Below are positions 52,667 through 60,140 of a DNA stretch of 64,000 nt, piece by piece. Source of the stretch: Streptomyces seoulensis. Lineage in GTDB: Bacteria > Actinomycetota > Actinomycetes > Streptomycetales > Streptomycetaceae. The DNA lies in assembly GCA_013364255.1 (NCBI GenBank), contig CP054936.1:6094353-6158352 (forward strand), read 5' to 3'. A program made the translations under genes and the position numbers. The stretch's first letter is position 1, and every line of letters starts with the position of its first letter. Under the pieces are notes generated by a model. That model searched no databases, was not told where the DNA came from, and saw only the letters and a list, made by a program, of their open reading frames with translations.

Positions 52667-53743
52667 CCCGAAACCCCGCTCGACCTCACCCTGGACGCCG
52701 CGCGGCTGACCGCGCGGCTCGTCGACTTCCGCTCGGAGAGCGGCACCGAGAAGCCGCTCGCCGACGCGATCGAGGACGCCCTGCGCGCCCTGCCGCACCT
52801 GACCGTGGACCGCCTCGGCAACAACGTCGTGGCCCGCACGGACCTGGGCAGGTCCGAGCGCGTCATCCTGGCCGGCCACATCGACACCGTGCCGATCGCC
52901 GACAACGTCCCCTCCCGGCTGGACGAGGACGGCGTCCTGTGGGGCTGCGGCACCTGCGACATGAAGTCCGGCGTCGCGGTGCAGCTGCGCATCGCGGCCA
53001 CCGTCCCCGCCCCCAACCGCGACCTGACGTTCGTCTTCTACGACAACGAGGAGGTCGCCGCCGAGCTGAACGGCCTCAAGCACGTCGCCGAGGCCCGCCC
53101 GGAGTGGCTGGCGGGCGACTTCGCCATCCTGCTGGAGCCCTCCGACGGCGAGGTCGAGGGCGGCTGCCAGGGCACCCTGCGGGTCCTGCTGCGGACCGCG
53201 GGGGAGCGGGCGCACTCGGCGCGCTCCTGGATGGGCTCCAACGCCATCCACGCCGCCGCGCCGATCCTGCGCAGGCTGGCCGAGTATCAGCCGCGGTACC
53301 CGGTCATCGACGGCCTGGAGTACCGCGAGGGCCTCAACGCGGTGCGGATCTCGGGCGGGGTGGCCGGCAACGTCATCCCCGACGAGTGCGTCGTCGCCGT
53401 CAACTTCCGTTACGCGCCCGACCGCACGGAGGAGGAGGCCGTCGCCCACGTCCGCGAGGTCTTCGCCGACTGCGGCGTCGAGGAGTTCGTGATCGACGAC
53501 CACAGCCCGGGCGCCCTGCCCGGACTCGGCCACCCGGCCGCGGCGGCCTTCGTGGCGGCGGTCGGCGGCGCCGCGAAGCCCAAGTTCGGCTGGACGGATG
53601 TGTCGCGCTTCTCCGCGCTGGGCATCCCTGCCGTCAACTACGGTCCGGGCAACCCGATCCTCGCGCACAAGCGGGACGAGCGGGTGGAGACGGCGAAGAT
53701 CCTGGCCGGCGAGGAACGCCTGCGCGCCTGGCTGACCGACTGA
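52664..53743 (+). CDS. dapE: Succinyl-diaminopimelate desuccinylase DapE
   Basis: 359 residues. M20-family metallohydrolase: the first metal His in LAGHIDTVPIADN, the bridging Asp in WGCGTCDMKSGVAV, catalytic Glu-Glu in YDNEEVAAELNG, a metal Glu in LLEPSDGEVEGGCQG and a late His in NYGPGNPILAHKRDE. DapE releases succinate from N-succinyl-LL-DAP to give LL-diaminopimelate for peptidoglycan and lysine. It complements dapC upstream in the same pathway. Leaderless start predicted from the TAGGGT box. Confidence 0.94.
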   Translation: MPETPLDLTLDAARLTARLVDFRSESGTEKPLADAIEDALRALPHLTVDRLGNNVVARTDLGRSERVILAGHIDTVPIADNVPSRLDEDGVLWGCGTCDMKSGVAVQLRIAATVPAPNRDLTFVFYDNEEVAAELNGLKHVAEARPEWLAGDFAILLEPSDGEVEGGCQGTLRVLLRTAGERAHSARSWMGSNAIHAAAPILRRLAEYQPRYPVIDGLEYREGLNAVRISGGVAGNVIPDECVVAVNFRYAPDRTEEEAVAHVREVFADCGVEEFVIDDHSPGALPGLGHPAAAAFVAAVGGAAKPKFGWTDVSRFSALGIPAVNYGPGNPILAHKRDERVETAKILAGEERLRAWLTD

Positions 53744-53857
53744 TCTCCGCTCCCGGCCCCGGCACGCCGCCGCGGGGCGGACATGCCGGGGTCCCCCGCC
53801 CGTAACCCGAGTGGATCTACGCTGAGGTGGAACGACCTGCAAGCGGAGGGAGCGCAC

Positions 53858-54616
53858 ATGCCTACTGGCAATCCCGAGGGCAAGAAGCAGCCACCGGACG
53901 AGCAGCGCCTGGGGCCGGTCCTCCGACGTCGGGGCGCGGTCCAGGCCAGCACCACCGATCAGCGGCTGCTGGACGAGCGCGCCCCCACCGACTGGGTGCA
54001 CACCGACCCCTGGCGAGTGCTGCGCATCCAGTCGGAGTTCATCGAGGGCTTCGGCACCCTGGCCGAACTCCCGCCCGCCATCAGCGTGTTCGGCTCGGCG
54101 CGCACCCCGGTGGACTCGCCCGAGTACGAGGCCGGGGTACGGCTGGGCCGGGGCCTGGTCGAGGCGGGCTTCGCGGTGATCACGGGCGGCGGCCCGGGCG
54201 CGATGGAGGCGGCGAACAAGGGCGCCTGCGAGGCCGGCGGCACCTCGGTCGGCCTGGGCATCGAGCTGCCCTTCGAGCAGGGCCTGAACCAGTACGTCGA
54301 CATCGGCCTGAACTTCCGCTACTTCTTCGTCCGCAAGATGATGTTCGTGAAGTACGCGCAGGGCTTCGTGGTGCTGCCCGGCGGCCTGGGCACCCTCGAC
54401 GAGCTCTTCGAGGCCCTCACCCTCGTCCAGACCAAGAAGGTCACCCGCTTCCCCATCGTCCTGTTCGGCACGGCGTACTGGGGCGGCCTGGTCGACTGGC
54501 TGGAGAACACCCTCATCGCCCAGGGCAAGGCCGCGGCGGCCGACCTCACCCTCTTCCACGTCACGGACGACGAGGAGGAGGCGGTGGCCCTGATGTCAAA
54601 GGAAGCGGGCAAGTAG
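53858..54616 (+). CDS. TIGR00730/LOG-family Rossmann-fold protein
   Basis: 252 residues; ATG eight bases after GGAGGG. The lysine-decarboxylase-like nucleotide-binding motif is GGGPGAMEAANKGACEAGG, and the paired signature is PGGLGTLDELFEALTL. LOG proteins hydrolyse nucleoside 5'-monophosphates (cytokinin-riboside phosphates in plants) to base and ribose phosphate; older labels of lysine decarboxylase are wrong. The N-terminal ~60-residue extension (QASTTDQRLLDERAPTDWVH) is typical of the actinobacterial subgroup located after dapE, as in mycobacteria. Confidence 0.9.
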   Translation: MPTGNPEGKKQPPDEQRLGPVLRRRGAVQASTTDQRLLDERAPTDWVHTDPWRVLRIQSEFIEGFGTLAELPPAISVFGSARTPVDSPEYEAGVRLGRGLVEAGFAVITGGGPGAMEAANKGACEAGGTSVGLGIELPFEQGLNQYVDIGLNFRYFFVRKMMFVKYAQGFVVLPGGLGTLDELFEALTLVQTKKVTRFPIVLFGTAYWGGLVDWLENTLIAQGKAAAADLTLFHVTDDEEEAVALMSKEAGK

Positions 54617-54619
54617 CGC

Positions 54620-54775
54620 GGGGCGCGGGGCCGTGTCATCGTGCGGCTCCACCGCGCGGGCGCGCTCTTGAGTGCACGCCCGCTTCAGTAGGGGCGCGGG
54701 GCTGTGTCATTGTGCGGCTCCGCCGCATGGGCGCGCTCTTGAGTGAACGCCCGCTTCAGTAGGGGCGCGGGGAAC
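54620..54775. repeat. Two 71-bp direct repeats plus partial third in an intergenic region
   Basis: GGGGCGCGGGG starts at 54620, 54691 and 54762, a 71-bp period. Copies 1 and 2 share CTCTTGAGTG, ACGCCCGCTTCAGTA and differ at a few bases. Each unit has a GGGCG...CGCCC inverted repeat. The end of the array (GGGGAACTGCGCGACCAGCC) looks like a sequence I recall as very frequent in Streptomyces intergenic DNA. Confidence 0.85.
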
Positions 54776-54902
54776 TGCGCGACCAGCCCCCACCGGGCCG
54801 GCACCCGCGCACACACCACCACCCCCACCCCCTGAGGCGCAGGCCCGCAGGGCCAAGGGGGGGCCAGGGGGGCAGGGGGCGCAGCCCCAGGCCCCCACCC
54901 CC

Positions 54903-55763
54903 CTACGCCAGCCCCCGCCGGGCGACAGCGGGCCCGCGATGCCCAGCGATCGCCCCCACCATGTCCACCACCTGCCGAGTCTCGGCAACCTCATGCACCC
55001 GGTACACCCGCGCCCCCAGCCACGCCGACACCGCCGTCGTGGCCAGCGTCCCCACCACCCGCTCCTTCACCGGCCGGTCCAACGTCTCCCCGACGAAGTC
55101 CTTGTTGGACAGGGACACCAGCACCGGCCACCCGGTCTCCACCATCTCCCCCAGCCGCCGAGTCGCCTCCAGACTGTGCCGGGTGTTCTTCCCGAAGTCG
55201 TGCCCGGGATCGATCAGCACCGACTCCCGCGGCACCCCGAGCGCGACGGCCCGCTCCGCCAGCCCCACCGTCACCGCCAGGATGTCGGCCATGACGTCCT
55301 CGTAGACCACCCGGTGCGGCCGGGTCCGCGGCTCCGCGCCCCCCGCGTGCGTGCACACCAGCCCCACCCGGTACCGCGCGGCGACCTCCGCGAGCCGCGG
55401 ATCGACGCCGCCCCACGCGTCGTTCAGCAGATCCGCCCCCGCCTCGCACACCGCCTCGCCGACGTCCGCCCGCCAGGTGTCCACGCTGATGATCACCTCG
55501 GGGAACCGCCGCCGCACCTCGGCCACGAACCCCACCGTCCGCCGCGCCTCCTCCTCGGCGGACACCTCCTCGCCCGGCCCGGCCTTCACCCCGCCGATGT
55601 CGACGATCGCGGCGCCCTCGGCGATCGCCTGCTCCACCCGGGCCAGGGCCGGCTCGTCGCGGAACGTGGCCCCCTGGTCGTAGAAGGAGTCCGGGGTCCG
55701 GTTCACGATCGCCATGACCACCGGCTCGTGCGCGTCGAACTCGCGCTTGCCCAGCCTGAGCAT
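54903..55763 (-). CDS. folP2: Dihydropteroate synthase-like protein, FolP2 type
   Basis: 286 residues (MLRLGKREFDAHEPVVMAIV). The pterin-binding TIM barrel is clear: AIVNRTPDSFYDQGATF, IVDIGGVKAGPGEEV, SVDTWRADV, LLNDAWGGVDP, IDPGHDFGKNT and VRVHEVAETRQV-like end (YRVHEVAETRQ). The loop NRTPDSFYD and DIGGVKAGPG differ from canonical DHPS (NVTPDSFSD, DIGGESTRPG). This is the pattern of mycobacterial FolP2, reported to lack DHPS activity in complementation tests. The role may therefore not be folate synthesis. The position after dapE and the LOG gene matches mycobacteria. Divergent from the DivIVA-like gene. Confidence 0.85.
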   Translation of the reverse strand: MLRLGKREFDAHEPVVMAIVNRTPDSFYDQGATFRDEPALARVEQAIAEGAAIVDIGGVKAGPGEEVSAEEEARRTVGFVAEVRRRFPEVIISVDTWRADVGEAVCEAGADLLNDAWGGVDPRLAEVAARYRVGLVCTHAGGAEPRTRPHRVVYEDVMADILAVTVGLAERAVALGVPRESVLIDPGHDFGKNTRHSLEATRRLGEMVETGWPVLVSLSNKDFVGETLDRPVKERVVGTLATTAVSAWLGARVYRVHEVAETRQVVDMVGAIAGHRGPAVARRGLA

Positions 55764-55881
55764 CCCCTGTGACCTCTCCTCGTACGCTGTCGGTCTTCGG
55801 CCGCCTGCGACCCTAACCGTCAGCGTCGCATGGCACGATCGGACCCTGACACATACGACGGACTCCGTGGGGACCCCAGCG

Positions 55882-56238
55882 ATGGTTATGTTCTTGTTCC
55901 TGGTCGTGGCGCTCGCCGTCGTGGTCGCCGCGGTCACCCTGGCGGTGGTGGGCGGCGGCGAGGGCCGCGCGCCGCTGTCCGAGGCGGCGCCCGAGCTGGT
56001 GCACGACCCGCTGCCGGCGGACCGGCCGCTGGGCCGCGCCGACCTGGAGAGCCTGCGGCTGCCGGTCACCGTCCGCGGCTACCGGATGGCCGACGTGGAC
56101 GACGCCCTCGGCCGGCTCGGCGCGGAACTCGCCGAGCGCGACGCCCGGATCGCCGAGCTGGAGTCCGCGCTGGCCGGCGCCCGCGCCGCCGCGGCCCACG
56201 CCCGTCCTGCCGAGCCCGGCCGGGAGGACCAGCGGTGA
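55882..56238 (+). CDS. Membrane-anchored DivIVA-domain protein
   Basis: 118 residues (MVMFLFLVVALAVVVAAVTL). One N-terminal membrane helix, a linker, then a short DivIVA/antigen-84-like segment LPVTVRGYRMADVDDALGRLGAELAERDARIAELE (quoted as VRGYRMADVDDALGRLG and ERDARIAELE) that would form a coiled coil. Small proteins of this kind occupy the Rv1209 position in mycobacteria. Probably a polar-growth or cell-envelope scaffold. Its TGA stop overlaps the GTG of a 31-codon ORF (GTGA), itself overlapping tag. Confidence 0.8.
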   Translation: MVMFLFLVVALAVVVAAVTLAVVGGGEGRAPLSEAAPELVHDPLPADRPLGRADLESLRLPVTVRGYRMADVDDALGRLGAELAERDARIAELESALAGARAAAAHARPAEPGREDQR

Positions 56239-56330
56239 CGGCCCACGCGACGACGAAGAACCGCGCGCCGTCGGCGACGACGAACGCGACGACGAACACG
56301 ATGACGAACGAGGCGGGACCGACGACGTGA
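56235..56330 (+). CDS. 31-codon Thr/Asn/Ala-rich micro-ORF, probably a detached N-terminal extension of tag
   Basis: GTG at 56235 is seven bases after GGGAGG and overlaps the DivIVA-like gene's stop. The frame (VTAHATTKNRAPSATTN, then ATTNTMTNEAGPTT) ends at a TGA at 56328-56330 that overlaps the GTG of tag. Its 3' end is one copy of a 30-bp repeat shortened by one base. Adding that base would fuse it in frame with tag. It is either a coupling ORF that reloads ribosomes onto tag or the visible result of an indel. Confidence 0.5.
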   Translation: MTAHATTKNRAPSATTNATTNTMTNEAGPTT

Positions 56331-56368
56331 CGACGAACGAGGCGGCGACCGACGACGTGACGACGAAC
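56310..56368 (+). repeat. 29/30-bp tandem repeat across the tag start
   Basis: Copy 1 (56310-56338, GAGGCGGGACC...) has 29 bases. Copy 2 (56339-56368, GAGGCGGCGACC...) has 30; they are otherwise identical. Shorter ACGACGAAC units surround them. Confidence 0.9.
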
Positions 56369-56992
56369 GACGTGGTGACCGTCGAGACGACGGTGGGCGC
56401 CGCGCTGACGGCCGGCGCGCCGGTGGCCGGCCCGGACGGCGGCCTGCGCTGCCCCTGGGCGCTGTCCGCGCCGGAGTACGTGGCGTACCACGACGAGGAG
56501 TGGGGCCGCCCGGTCCACGGCGACGACGCCCTCTACGAACGCCTCAGCCTGGAGGCGTTCCAGTCCGGGCTGTCGTGGATCACGATCCTGCGCCGCCGCC
56601 CCGGCTTCCGCACCGCCTTCGCCGGCTTCGAGATCGCCGCGGTGGCGCGGTTCACGGACGCCGACCGCGAGCGCCTGCTCGCCGACGCCGGCATCATCCG
56701 CAACCGCGCCAAGATCGACGCGACCCTCGCCAACGCGCGCGTGCTGGCCGACTGGTCCCCGGGCGACCTGGACGCCCTGATCTGGTCCCACGCCCCCGAT
56801 CCGGCCGGCCGTACGGCGCCCCGGGCGCTGGGCGACGTCCCGGCCGTCACCCCCGAGTCCACGGCCCTGTCCAAGGCCCTGAAGAAGCGCGGCCTGCGCT
56901 TCGTCGGCCCGACGACGGCGTACGCCCTGATGCAGGCCTGCGGACTGGTCGACGACCACCTCGCCGACTGCGTCGCCCGCCGCCGCCCCTGA
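56327..56992 (+). CDS. tag: DNA-3-methyladenine glycosylase I
   Basis: 221 residues from the GTG at 56327, which overlaps the micro-ORF stop. The first ~40 residues are a Thr/Asn/Val-rich, repeat-derived extension. The enzyme proper starts at GLRCPWALSAPEYVAYHDEEWGRPVHGDDALYERL (zinc-binding Cys and Tag active-site YHDEEWG in this stretch). It continues with LEAFQSGLSWITILRRRPGFR, an HhH-like region DAGIIRNRAKIDATLANA and the C-terminal FVGPTTAYALMQACGLVDDH. It excises 3-methyladenine in base-excision repair. Start assignment is uncertain because of the repeats. Confidence 0.92.
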   Translation: MTTNEAATDDVTTNDVVTVETTVGAALTAGAPVAGPDGGLRCPWALSAPEYVAYHDEEWGRPVHGDDALYERLSLEAFQSGLSWITILRRRPGFRTAFAGFEIAAVARFTDADRERLLADAGIIRNRAKIDATLANARVLADWSPGDLDALIWSHAPDPAGRTAPRALGDVPAVTPESTALSKALKKRGLRFVGPTTAYALMQACGLVDDHLADCVARRRP

Positions 56993-57020
56993 GCCCCCCA
57001 AGGGGCCGGGGCGGTCCGGA

Positions 57021-57824
57021 TCAGCGGCCCAGGTACTTCGGCTTCTCCTTGTTCACGAACGCCTGTACGGCGATGGCGTGGTCCTCGGACTGCCCGGCCC
57101 GCCCCTGGAGTTCGTCCTCCTTCTCCAGGGTCTCGGCCAGGGAGTGTGTCAGACCGTAGGCCACGGCCTCCTTGAGCGCCGCGTACGCCACCGTCGGACC
57201 CTGAGCCAGCGCCCGCGCGACCTTCTCGGCCTCGGCGCGCAGCTCGGCCGCCGGCACCAGCCGGTTGGCGATGCCCAGCTCGTAGGCCTCCTGGGCGGAG
57301 ACGCTGCGCGGGAAGAGCAGCAGGTCGGCGGCGCGGCCGGGACCCACCACCCGCGGCAGGGTCCAGGAGACGCCGGAGTCCGCGGTGAGCGCCACGCCCG
57401 CGAAGGAGGTGTTGAAGGCGGCGGTGTCCGCCACGATCCGGTAGTCGGCGGCGAGCGCGAAGCCGAAGCCGGCGCCGGCGGCCACGCCGTTGACCGCCGC
57501 GACCACCGGCTTGGCCGCTCCGGCCAGGGCCCGCACGATCGGGTTGTAGTGCTCCGCGACCGTGCTCATCGTCCGGCCCGACCCGCTCTCCCGGTCGGCG
57601 GCCAGCAGCCCGATGTGCTCCTTGAGGTCCTGTCCCACGCAGAACGCCCGGTCTCCGGCGGCGGTGAGCAGGACGGCGCGCACGGCGGCGTCGGCCGCCG
57701 CGGACTCGGCCGCGTCCCGCAGGGCGACCTTGGTCGCGACGTCGAGCGCGTTCATCGCCTCGGGGCGGTTGAGCGTGATCGTCGCGAGTCCGTCGCTCAC
57801 CTCGTAGAGCACGGTGTCGGCCAT
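57021..57824 (-). CDS. Enoyl-CoA hydratase/isomerase family protein
   Basis: 267 residues. Crotonase fold: TITLNRPEAMNALDVATK, the oxyanion-hole segment AAGDRAFCVGQDLKEH, and AAVNGVAAGAGFGFALAADYRIV with SGVSWTLPRVVG (Asp/Ser where catalytic Glu residues sit in hydratases). The Gly-Val-Ser pattern and single remaining acid point to a PaaG-like isomerase or hydratase; the exact substrate is open. The C-terminus QAFVNKEKPKYLGR is standard. It faces tag, with 28 bases between stops. Confidence 0.87.
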   Translation of the reverse strand: MADTVLYEVSDGLATITLNRPEAMNALDVATKVALRDAAESAAADAAVRAVLLTAAGDRAFCVGQDLKEHIGLLAADRESGSGRTMSTVAEHYNPIVRALAGAAKPVVAAVNGVAAGAGFGFALAADYRIVADTAAFNTSFAGVALTADSGVSWTLPRVVGPGRAADLLLFPRSVSAQEAYELGIANRLVPAAELRAEAEKVARALAQGPTVAYAALKEAVAYGLTHSLAETLEKEDELQGRAGQSEDHAIAVQAFVNKEKPKYLGR

Positions 57825-58216
57825 GGGACATCCCCTCCGGTGTGGCGGTTCTGAGGCGTACCGCTCGGTACGTGCTGGGTCCGAAGGACAGCATGACGGA
57901 GATCACCGGCCGCGGCGCGGAGCGGACGTGTGACCTGCGTCAAAGAATTCCGCCGGGCCGGACGGCGGAGGAAGTCGGCGCGGGCGCGCAGTATCGCAGC
58001 CACATCGCCGAATTGGGTGGTTTTGCTCGCGCGCGTTGCCCAAGCGATGCCTGCTGATGTTGGTCATCGGGTCCTGGGATGCGGGATAATGGCTGGGAAG
58101 CAATGTGTTCGATGCCGGTGTCGCGTGTCCTGCGTCCTTTGGGGCACTGATCACGCGTGCCCTTCGGTGGGGCGTCGGCTTAGACGATGAGCTGGGTTTC
58201 AGGAAGGGGTACGAGC
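57825..58216. promoter_or_regulatory. 392-base divergent region upstream of the DUF3117 gene
   Basis: No gene is convincing. TTGGTC (58060-58065) and GATAAT (58085-58090), 19 bases apart, are a candidate vegetative promoter toward the DUF3117 gene. A/T-rich DNA near 57945-58040 may serve the enoyl-CoA hydratase gene. Confidence 0.35.
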
Positions 58217-58384
58217 ATGGCGGCCATGAAGCCGCGGACGGGTGATGGCCCGCTCGAGGTGACCAAGGAGGGGCGGGGCATCGTCATGCGCGTTCCGCTC
58301 GAAGGCGGCGGTCGACTCGTCGTCGAGCTGACCCCTGACGAGGCCGACGCGCTCGGCGACGCCCTCAAGAAGGTCGTCGGCTGA
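58217..58384 (+). CDS. DUF3117 small conserved actinobacterial protein
   Basis: 55 residues; ATG nine bases after AGGAAGG. The whole sequence MAAMKPRTGDGPLEVTKEGR...LTPDEADALGDALKKVVG matches the DUF3117 family (Rv1211 in mycobacteria), about 55 residues, of unknown function. It is predicted to be a cytoplasmic beta-strand/helix protein. A strong hairpin follows 24 bases later. Confidence 0.9.
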   Translation: MAAMKPRTGDGPLEVTKEGRGIVMRVPLEGGGRLVVELTPDEADALGDALKKVVG

Positions 58385-58407
58385 CGCGCGAGCGGACAGA
58401 TCCTTTT

Positions 58408-58449
58408 CGACCGCCCCGGCGCCGCATGCGGCGCCGGGGCGGTCGTTTC
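58408..58449. terminator. Terminator between the DUF3117 and methyltransferase genes
   Basis: Perfect 18-bp stem CGACCGCCCCGGCGCCGC / GCGGCGCCGGGGCGGTCG with AT at the centre, followed by TTTCG. It serves convergent genes, so may work both ways. Confidence 0.9.
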
Positions 58450-58476
58450 GCTCATGGAGCCCGTTGACCGTGCGCC

Positions 58477-59109
58477 TCAGCGCTTGACCGCGCACAGCAG
58501 GCCGTCGCCCACCGGCAGCAGCGACGGCACCAGATCGGGGCTCTCGCGCACCGTGCGCAGCAGCTCGCGCAGCCGCAGCACCTCGGTCGGCTGCGGCCCG
58601 GAGTCCACCGTCCGCCCGTGCGCGAAGACGCCCTCGAACACCACCAGGCCCCCCGGTCGCAGCAGGCGCAACGATTCGGCGAGATAGTCCAGGAACTCCT
58701 GGCGGTCGCCGTCGCAGAAGACCAGGTCGTATCCGGCGTCCGCGAGCCGGGGCAGCACGTCCAGGGCGCGGCCGGGGATGAAGCGGGCGCGGTTGCTGGC
58801 GAAGCCGGCGGCCCGGAAGGCCTGCCGGGCGAACTGCTGGTGCTCCGGCTCCGGGTCCACGGTGGTCAGCACCCCGTCCGGGCGCATGCCGTGCAGCAGG
58901 TGGATGCCGGAGACGCCGGTCCCGGTCCCGATCTCCGCGACCGCCTTGGCGTCCGCGGTGGCGGCGAGCAGGCGCAGGGCCGCGCCCGCGCCGGGTGACA
59001 CCGAGCGCAGCCCCGCGTCACTGGCCCGGTCCCGGGCCCAGAGCAGAGCTTCGTCCTCGGCGACATAGGCGTCGGCGAACGCCGAGCTCGTCTGCCGGTT
59101 GCCGGTAAT
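58477..59109 (-). CDS. Class I SAM-dependent O-methyltransferase (Rv1220c-like)
   Basis: About 210 residues if started at the ATT codon at 59109 (ITGNRQTSSAFADAYVAEDEA...); only 174 if the GTG at 59001 is used. SAM motifs: AVAEIGTGTGVSGIHLL (motif I), TTVDPEPEHQQFARQAF, YDLVFCDGD (motif IV). The last strand ends SLLPVGDGLLCAVKR. The TGNRQTSSAFADA segment before 59001 is conserved in the family, so the short version is probably wrong. An in-frame TAG lies three codons before the ATT and no ATG/GTG/TTG occurs before 59001. AGGAG sits six bases before GTC-ATT... region. Trans-AT style methyl acceptor unknown. Confidence 0.8.
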   Translation of the reverse strand: MTGNRQTSSAFADAYVAEDEALLWARDRASDAGLRSVSPGAGAALRLLAATADAKAVAEIGTGTGVSGIHLLHGMRPDGVLTTVDPEPEHQQFARQAFRAAGFASNRARFIPGRALDVLPRLADAGYDLVFCDGDRQEFLDYLAESLRLLRPGGLVVFEGVFAHGRTVDSGPQPTEVLRLRELLRTVRESPDLVPSLLPVGDGLLCAVKR

Positions 59110-59363
59110 GACCCTCTCCTATGTCCCGTGGATGCCTCGGGCGTGACTGTATCCGTTGGGGCCGGGAACCCGCAGATGGGACCGGTCGTTTGAAGGGGTG
59201 TGCGAAGCGACGGCGCGGGTGCGCCGGGACCGGCCGGGGGCAGGACGGGGGATATGGGATGGATCGGGACGCGGGACACGTGCTGACGCGGCCGGCCCGG
59301 GCCGGGCAGCGGGTGTCAAATTCTCGTAAAACCGCTTATCCGGAGCTAACGGGCGAGGTGGTT

Positions 59364-60140
59364 ATGGTAGGGGCTCCACTGGACACCACCAGAGCCGACA
59401 GGGGAGGTGCGGCTGTGCCTGTGGATCGGGGAGGAGCGCTGCGGCGCCTTCTCGGATCGGCGGGCAGGCCGAAATCCGTGACCGACACAGCCGCTGACCC
59501 GAGCCGCGCCGACGGCTTCGCCCAGACCGCGACCTTCTCCACCGACGCGGACGGGCAGGCGTGGACTCCGCCCACCTGGGAGGAGATCGTCAGCACGCAC
59601 AGCGGCCGCGTCTACCGCCTGGCCTACCGCCTCACCGGCAACCAGCACGACGCCGAGGATCTCACCCAGGAGGTCTTCGTCCGCGTCTTCCGCTCCCTGT
59701 CGACCTACACCCCGGGCACGTTCGAGGGCTGGCTGCACCGCATCACCACGAATCTCTTCCTGGACATGGTCCGCCGCAAGCAGCGCATCCGCTTCGACGC
59801 GCTCGGCGAGGACGCCGCCGAGCGGCTGGCCAGCAAGGAGCCCACCCCGCAGCAGCTGTTCAACGACGCGCACTTCGACGCGGACGTCCAGCAGGCGCTG
59901 GACACCCTCGCCCCGGAGTTCCGGGCGGCGGTCGTCCTGTGCGACATCGAGGGGCTGTCCTACGAGGAGATCGCCGCCACCCTCGGCGTCAAGCTCGGCA
60001 CGGTGCGCTCCCGGATCCACCGCGGCCGCTCGCAGCTGCGCAAGGCCCTCGCGCACCGCTCGCCCGAGGCGCGCCGGGCCGAGCGGCGCGGTTTCGTGGC
60101 CCGGGTCCCCGCGCTGGGGGGAGGAGGCGCGACCGCGTGA
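59364..60140 (+). CDS. ECF sigma factor (mycobacterial SigE-like envelope-stress sigma)
   Basis: 258 residues from the ATG at 59364; a GTG at 59415 after GGGGAGG is a good alternative. A ~70-residue N-terminal extension precedes region 2 (VSTHSGRVYRLAYRLTGNQHDAEDLTQEVFVRVFRSL, about 76-112), with the minus-10 recognising HRITTNLFLDMVRRKQR. Region 4 is LDTLAPEFRAAVVLCDIEGLSYEEIAATLGVKLGTVRSRIHRGR (about 175-220). The anti-sigma gene overlaps by GTGA, followed by htrA and tatB, the order of mycobacterial sigE-rseA-htrA-tatB. It is not the Streptomyces gene usually called sigE, so no symbol is given. Confidence 0.93.
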   Translation: MVGAPLDTTRADRGGAAVPVDRGGALRRLLGSAGRPKSVTDTAADPSRADGFAQTATFSTDADGQAWTPPTWEEIVSTHSGRVYRLAYRLTGNQHDAEDLTQEVFVRVFRSLSTYTPGTFEGWLHRITTNLFLDMVRRKQRIRFDALGEDAAERLASKEPTPQQLFNDAHFDADVQQALDTLAPEFRAAVVLCDIEGLSYEEIAATLGVKLGTVRSRIHRGRSQLRKALAHRSPEARRAERRGFVARVPALGGGGATA

